A stretch of DNA of 64,000 nt from Rhodanobacter sp. C01 (GTDB taxonomy: Bacteria; Pseudomonadota; Gammaproteobacteria; Xanthomonadales; Rhodanobacteraceae), in contig NZ_MUNR01000008.1 of NCBI RefSeq assembly GCF_002001045.1, positions 248,001 to 312,000 of the forward strand, given 5' to 3'. Below are positions 60,841 to 64,000 of this stretch, in pieces (the first letter of the stretch is position 1; each line of letters opens with the position of its first letter). The notes below the pieces were generated by a model. It worked only from the letters and a program-made list of their open reading frames with translations, had not been told where the DNA came from and did not search any database. The position numbers were made by a program, and so were the translations under genes.

Positions 60841-61209
60841 ATGGAAAATCTTGTCGCGATCCCCGATTACCGCAACAGTGGTGCGCCGCTGTTGTTTACC
60901 GCTGCCGCCGCGCACAAGGTGCATGAGCTGATTGCCGAAGAAGGCAACCCGGCGCTGAAGCTGCGCGTGTACATCAGCGGCGGCGGTTGCTCGGGGTTCC
61001 AGTACGGTTTCACCTTCGACGAGGCCCAGGCCGAGGACGACTTTGCGGTCGAGCGCGAGGGCGTGACTCTGCTTTGCGATCCGCTGTCGCTGCAGTACCT
61101 CACCGGCGCGCAGATCGACTACGCCGAGAACCTCAGCGGCGCACAATTCGTGATCAGCAACCCGAACGCCAAGACCACCTGCGGCTGCGGCTCCTCGTTC
61201 TCCACCTAA
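60841..61209 (+). CDS. erpA: iron-sulfur cluster insertion protein ErpA
   Basis: 122 residues, A-type carrier. The three cluster-binding Cys are present: [12 protein letters not shown] and the C-terminal [24 protein letters not shown] is typical of ErpA. It passes [4Fe-4S] or [2Fe-2S] clusters to apo-proteins such as IspG. Located 16 bases before nudC, same strand. Confidence 0.95.
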   Translation: MENLVAIPDYRNSGAPLLFTAAAAHKVHELIAEEGNPALKLRVYISGGGCSGFQYGFTFDEAQAEDDFAVEREGVTLLCDPLSLQYLTGAQIDYAENLSGAQFVISNPNAKTTCGCGSSFST

Positions 61210-61224
61210 AAGAAAGGCGGTCCG

Positions 61225-62199
61225 ATGGACAGGGCCAAGCTGCCGCGTCCCAACACTTTCGCCGGACTCAGCCTGGTACTCGACCGGGTGGCCGAACGAC
61301 GCGATGACTCCGCCTGGATCACTGACCAGGCACGCTCCGGCCACGCACGCTACCTGCTGCTGGACGCTGCTGGCGAGGCTTTCCTGCAGCGTGATCACGA
61401 AGCATTGCGCTGGCTCGACATCAGCGAACGCGAACGCTGGCTCGATGATCTGCCGACAAGCCTGCTCGGCATCGCCGACGAACGGCCGCACTTCATGCTG
61501 GTAGTGGACGATGCCACCCGCATCGCGGCACTGGAAACTGCACTCGACGCTCGCCGCGCAAGCTTGCGTGCCGTCGGCCTGCAGCTGCCAGCGCACGAGG
61601 CCGGCCTGTTCGCCTATGCCAAGGGCCTGTCGCACTGGCAGCGCGAGACCCGACACTGCGCGCGTTGCGGCACATTGCTGCAACTGGTCGCTGCGGGCCA
61701 CCGTGCGCAGTGCACGAACCCGGATTGCGCGCGCCTGCATTTCCCTCGCACCGACGCGGCCGTGATCATGCTGGTCGAACACGAAGGCGCGTGCCTGCTC
61801 GGCCGTCAGGCCGGATGGCCGCCAGGTCGCTATTCCACCCTGGCCGGCTTCGTCGAGCCCGGCGAAGCCCTGGAAGACGCCGTGCGTCGCGAAGTGGCCG
61901 AGGAGGCCGGCGTGCTCGTCGACACGGTGCATTATCACTCCTCGCAACCATGGCCCTTGCCAGCGTCGCTGATGGTCGGTTTCATCGCCACCGCCACGTC
62001 ATGCCGGATCACCATGCGCGATCACGAACTGGAAGACGCACGCTGGTTCACCCCGCAGCAGATCGTCGACGACATCGCCGACGGCAGCTTCCTGCCGTCC
62101 ACCCCCCTGTCGGTGTCCTACCAATTGCTGGCGCACTGGTTGCAGCAACGTGCCGGGCTTGATCTGGACGAATTGGTTGCCGGCGGCCCTTCGCGCTGA
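61225..62199 (+). CDS. nudC: NAD(+)/NADH diphosphatase (NudC)
   Basis: 324 residues. A zinc ribbon, CARCGTLLQLVAAGHRAQC then NPDCARLHFPRTD (C-x2-C...C-x4-C), precedes the Nudix box GFVEPGEALEDAVRREVAEE with AGV following; the NudC-specific SQPWPLPASLM is present. It hydrolyses NADH to NMNH and AMP and removes NAD caps from RNA. Near-contiguous with erpA. Confidence 0.93.
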   Translation: MDRAKLPRPNTFAGLSLVLDRVAERRDDSAWITDQARSGHARYLLLDAAGEAFLQRDHEALRWLDISERERWLDDLPTSLLGIADERPHFMLVVDDATRIAALETALDARRASLRAVGLQLPAHEAGLFAYAKGLSHWQRETRHCARCGTLLQLVAAGHRAQCTNPDCARLHFPRTDAAVIMLVEHEGACLLGRQAGWPPGRYSTLAGFVEPGEALEDAVRREVAEEAGVLVDTVHYHSSQPWPLPASLMVGFIATATSCRITMRDHELEDARWFTPQQIVDDIADGSFLPSTPLSVSYQLLAHWLQQRAGLDLDELVAGGPSR

Positions 62200-62288
62200 C
62201 TCTGGCGAGAGTCGCCATCACTACCATTCATCGGCGAACTTGAGCGTGGCCAGCCTGTCATAACCCCTGCACATCACTGGGGTCGGCG

Positions 62289-63020
62289 ATGGAACGCAGG
62301 CGTGATCAGCTTGATCAAGAATGGCGCCCGTGCATGGTGTGCCGATCCGCTGCACCCACATGGCATGACGCCGTGCGGCGTGCTGCCATTCAGGGCAGCG
62401 TATTCGCAGGCCATCTCGCCATCCTGATGCTGGTGTTACATCCCTCGTGGCGACGGATCGCGCATGTGACACGCCAGCATGATGATCACGTACTCAGGCT
62501 CAGCTTCGATCGGTTGCCGAAACTCGTCCGGCCCTCACCGGCACCTGTCGCGATGCGGCTGCCAGCCAGGACGAAACCCGTGCGACAGGCAATCGCGTTG
62601 TCCGCACAGATGGCCGCTACCGTCGCGCACTCGACGAATCCGCCGGTTGTGACAATCCCGATCATGACGCCGCCATCGACGCCCGGTGATCCACACCGCA
62701 GCTACCAGCCCGGCGATTTCCAGTCGGCGTTGCAAAACGCGCAGCGAACAAGGGCCGATCACATTCCGGGCACCACCACGCCACGGATCGCTGGCATCTC
62801 GCCTCAGGCTCGTTCCAGCATCCAGGGAATCGTGCATATGCTTGTCAAAACCAGTCAATGCACGAACGAGCAATTCCAGCTGCAGAACAGCGCCCACCAG
62901 TTCACGCCGGAAATGATCGACCACGCACTCGAGGTGGAAGGCTGCGGGCCGCATCTCGAACATGCGCCGGCCGATGCCACGATCGATGCCATTGCCCATC
63001 AGGCAATATTCGGCAACTGA
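62289..63020 (+). CDS. hypothetical protein with one membrane segment
   Basis: 243 residues if started at ATG 62289 (GGGG upstream); ATG 62334 (MVCRSAAPTWHDAVRR) is an alternative. One hydrophobic stretch (GSVFAGHLAILMLVLHP) followed by a Pro-rich linker (residues about 75-130) and a C-terminal domain with QARSSIQGIVHMLVKTSQC and ALEVEGCGPHLEHAPA, with two Cys that could pair. TonB-like layout but no TonB signature. Function unknown. Confidence 0.6.
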   Translation: MERRRDQLDQEWRPCMVCRSAAPTWHDAVRRAAIQGSVFAGHLAILMLVLHPSWRRIAHVTRQHDDHVLRLSFDRLPKLVRPSPAPVAMRLPARTKPVRQAIALSAQMAATVAHSTNPPVVTIPIMTPPSTPGDPHRSYQPGDFQSALQNAQRTRADHIPGTTTPRIAGISPQARSSIQGIVHMLVKTSQCTNEQFQLQNSAHQFTPEMIDHALEVEGCGPHLEHAPADATIDAIAHQAIFGN

Positions 63021-63130
63021 GGCACACCAGCGCATCGAGAGCCTCTTGTACATGCACCGCCTCAGCCTCCTCTGCGAAGAAGCCGGTCCCTCGCATACAA
63101 TGCCGCTACTGCCCGCGAGCCCGCACTGCC

Positions 63131-64000
63131 ATGGCCATCCGTCTGCTTGTTGCTCTCATTGTTCTCGGCCTGCTGCATGTCATGCCGAGGCTCGCACACT
63201 GGCGGGGCGACAGTCTGTTCCGCCGCTGGGTTGCCCAGTTGGCGGACACCAGTGGCAGCGGCCGCGTGCTGCTGGGTCTGCTGCTTCCCGTCGCGCTGTG
63301 TGCGTTGCTGTGGTGGTTGCTGGGCCACTTGCTGCTGGGTGATCTGCTGCAGATGCTGTTCTCGCTGGCCGTGCTGCTGTATTGCTTTGGCCCGCGCGAG
63401 TTCGAGACGGATCTGGAAACGATCCTGAAAGCCCCCGATGGCGCCAGTCGTGAAGCGGCGGCGCAGGCACTGACCGACGACGGCGACACAATCGCCTGGA
63501 ATGCTCCAGCACTCGGCGTTGCGATCGCCTACGCCGCATTGCGGCGGCGCTTCGGCGTGCTGTTGTGGTTTTTCCTGCTCGGCCCGACAGGCGCCTTGCT
63601 TTACCGTCTGGCGCAGACGCTGGGCCGCGACGAATCGCTGCGACTCGACCCGGCCAGCCGCACGATGGCGCGCTATACCGCCAACGCACTGGACTGGCCT
63701 CCGGCACAACTGCTGACTTTCACGCTGGCGATCGTCGGCCATTGGGAGGCCGTGATCGGTGCCTGGAAGCGCTGGCACAGCCAGGCTGCGGCGACCAGCT
63801 GGTACAGCGTCGGCCCGGGCTTTCTCGGTGCCGCGGCGCAGGCCGACGTGCTGATCGACATCGAGGCTGGCGACGGCTACGCCGAGGAGCACAGTGATCC
63901 GCTGGTCGAACTGGTACGCTTGCGCAGTGCCCTGCTGCGCGCCCTGCTGGCATGGTTGAGCGTGGTGGCGTTGATCGTGCTGGGCGGCTGGGTGCGCTGA
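63131..64000 (+). CDS. ampE: AmpE-like regulatory membrane protein
   Basis: 289 residues, ending with the last base of the window. Membrane segments at both ends (RLLVALIVLGLLHVMPRL and LLPVALCALLWWLLGHLLLGD; ALLAWLSVVALIVLGGWV). The central blocks ETDLETILKAPDGASREAA, VLLWFFLLGPTGALLYRLA and ANALDWPPAQLLTFTLAIVG are diagnostic of AmpE/CobD-like proteins. AmpE is linked with AmpD to beta-lactamase induction; ampD is not in the window. Start ATG 63131 discards a long non-homologous extension. Confidence 0.88.
   Translation: MAIRLLVALIVLGLLHVMPRLAHWRGDSLFRRWVAQLADTSGSGRVLLGLLLPVALCALLWWLLGHLLLGDLLQMLFSLAVLLYCFGPREFETDLETILKAPDGASREAAAQALTDDGDTIAWNAPALGVAIAYAALRRRFGVLLWFFLLGPTGALLYRLAQTLGRDESLRLDPASRTMARYTANALDWPPAQLLTFTLAIVGHWEAVIGAWKRWHSQAAATSWYSVGPGFLGAAAQADVLIDIEAGDGYAEEHSDPLVELVRLRSALLRALLAWLSVVALIVLGGWVR

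Overview
The window is high-GC DNA from a gammaproteobacterium, most probably Xanthomonadales (Lysobacterales), family Rhodanobacteraceae (Rhodanobacter/Dyella-like). The basis is a xanthomonadin-type aryl polyene locus with a XanB2-like chorismatase, a monomeric isocitrate dehydrogenase, GTAG-headed REP elements like those of Stenotrophomonas and Xanthomonas, an MdtABC-type efflux operon, and an atpIBEFHAGDC cluster followed by glmU. The genus is an inference; no rRNA or other species marker is present.

Layout. 1-5.6 kb: a LysR-type regulator cut by the window edge, an aldo/keto reductase, a TraB/GumN-family protein, monomeric NADP-isocitrate dehydrogenase and a small Pro/Ala-rich lipoprotein. 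5.7-13.7 kb: a minus-strand RND operon (adaptor plus two permeases, mdtABC order). 14-27 kb: housekeeping and accessory genes (cytochrome c5, acpH, alpha/beta hydrolase, zapE, cupin plus MFS transporter, M20 peptidase, DJ-1-like protein, gpmA, a beta-solenoid VNG-repeat protein, hemF, a DUF218 protein). 27-37.4 kb: an aryl polyene pigment cluster. A plus-strand KS-CLF-glycosyltransferase operon converges on a minus-strand operon (ACP, membrane protein, hotdog protein, acyltransferase, LolA-like carrier, MMPL exporter, dehydratase, ketoreductase). A divergent chorismatase would supply the hydroxybenzoate starter. The starter:ACP ligase is not in the window.

37.5-48.2 kb: glmU, an AsmA/DUF748-like protein, a TonB-box-like lipoprotein and the complete F1Fo ATP synthase operon, whose spacers carry a recurring family of GGA-loop hairpins. 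48.3-50 kb: phasin, queD and an HU-like DNA-binding protein.

50.1-57.8 kb: an integrative element in the 3' end of an elongator tRNA-Met gene. It is bounded by an exact 17-bp direct repeat and has 12-bp-period decamer repeats just inside both ends. It carries a tyrosine integrase, a serine recombinase, an arsenic operon (arsR-arsI-arsC-acr3), a frameshifted gene with family-A DNA polymerase-like motifs and a zinc-ribbon-like hypothetical. The presumed native terminator of tRNA-Met now lies about 7.7 kb away on the far side of the element.

58-64 kb: rppH, an iron-storage pair (bfd with a candidate Fur box, bfr), a coiled-coil membrane protein overlapping a bactofilin, erpA, nudC, a hypothetical and ampE, which ends exactly at the window edge.

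The least explained parts are the polymerase-like element gene with its G-run frameshift, the reading frame overlapping the serine recombinase, the arm-site-like repeats of the island, and the hairpin cassettes of the ATP synthase operon. All calls come from reading sequence; no database search was run.
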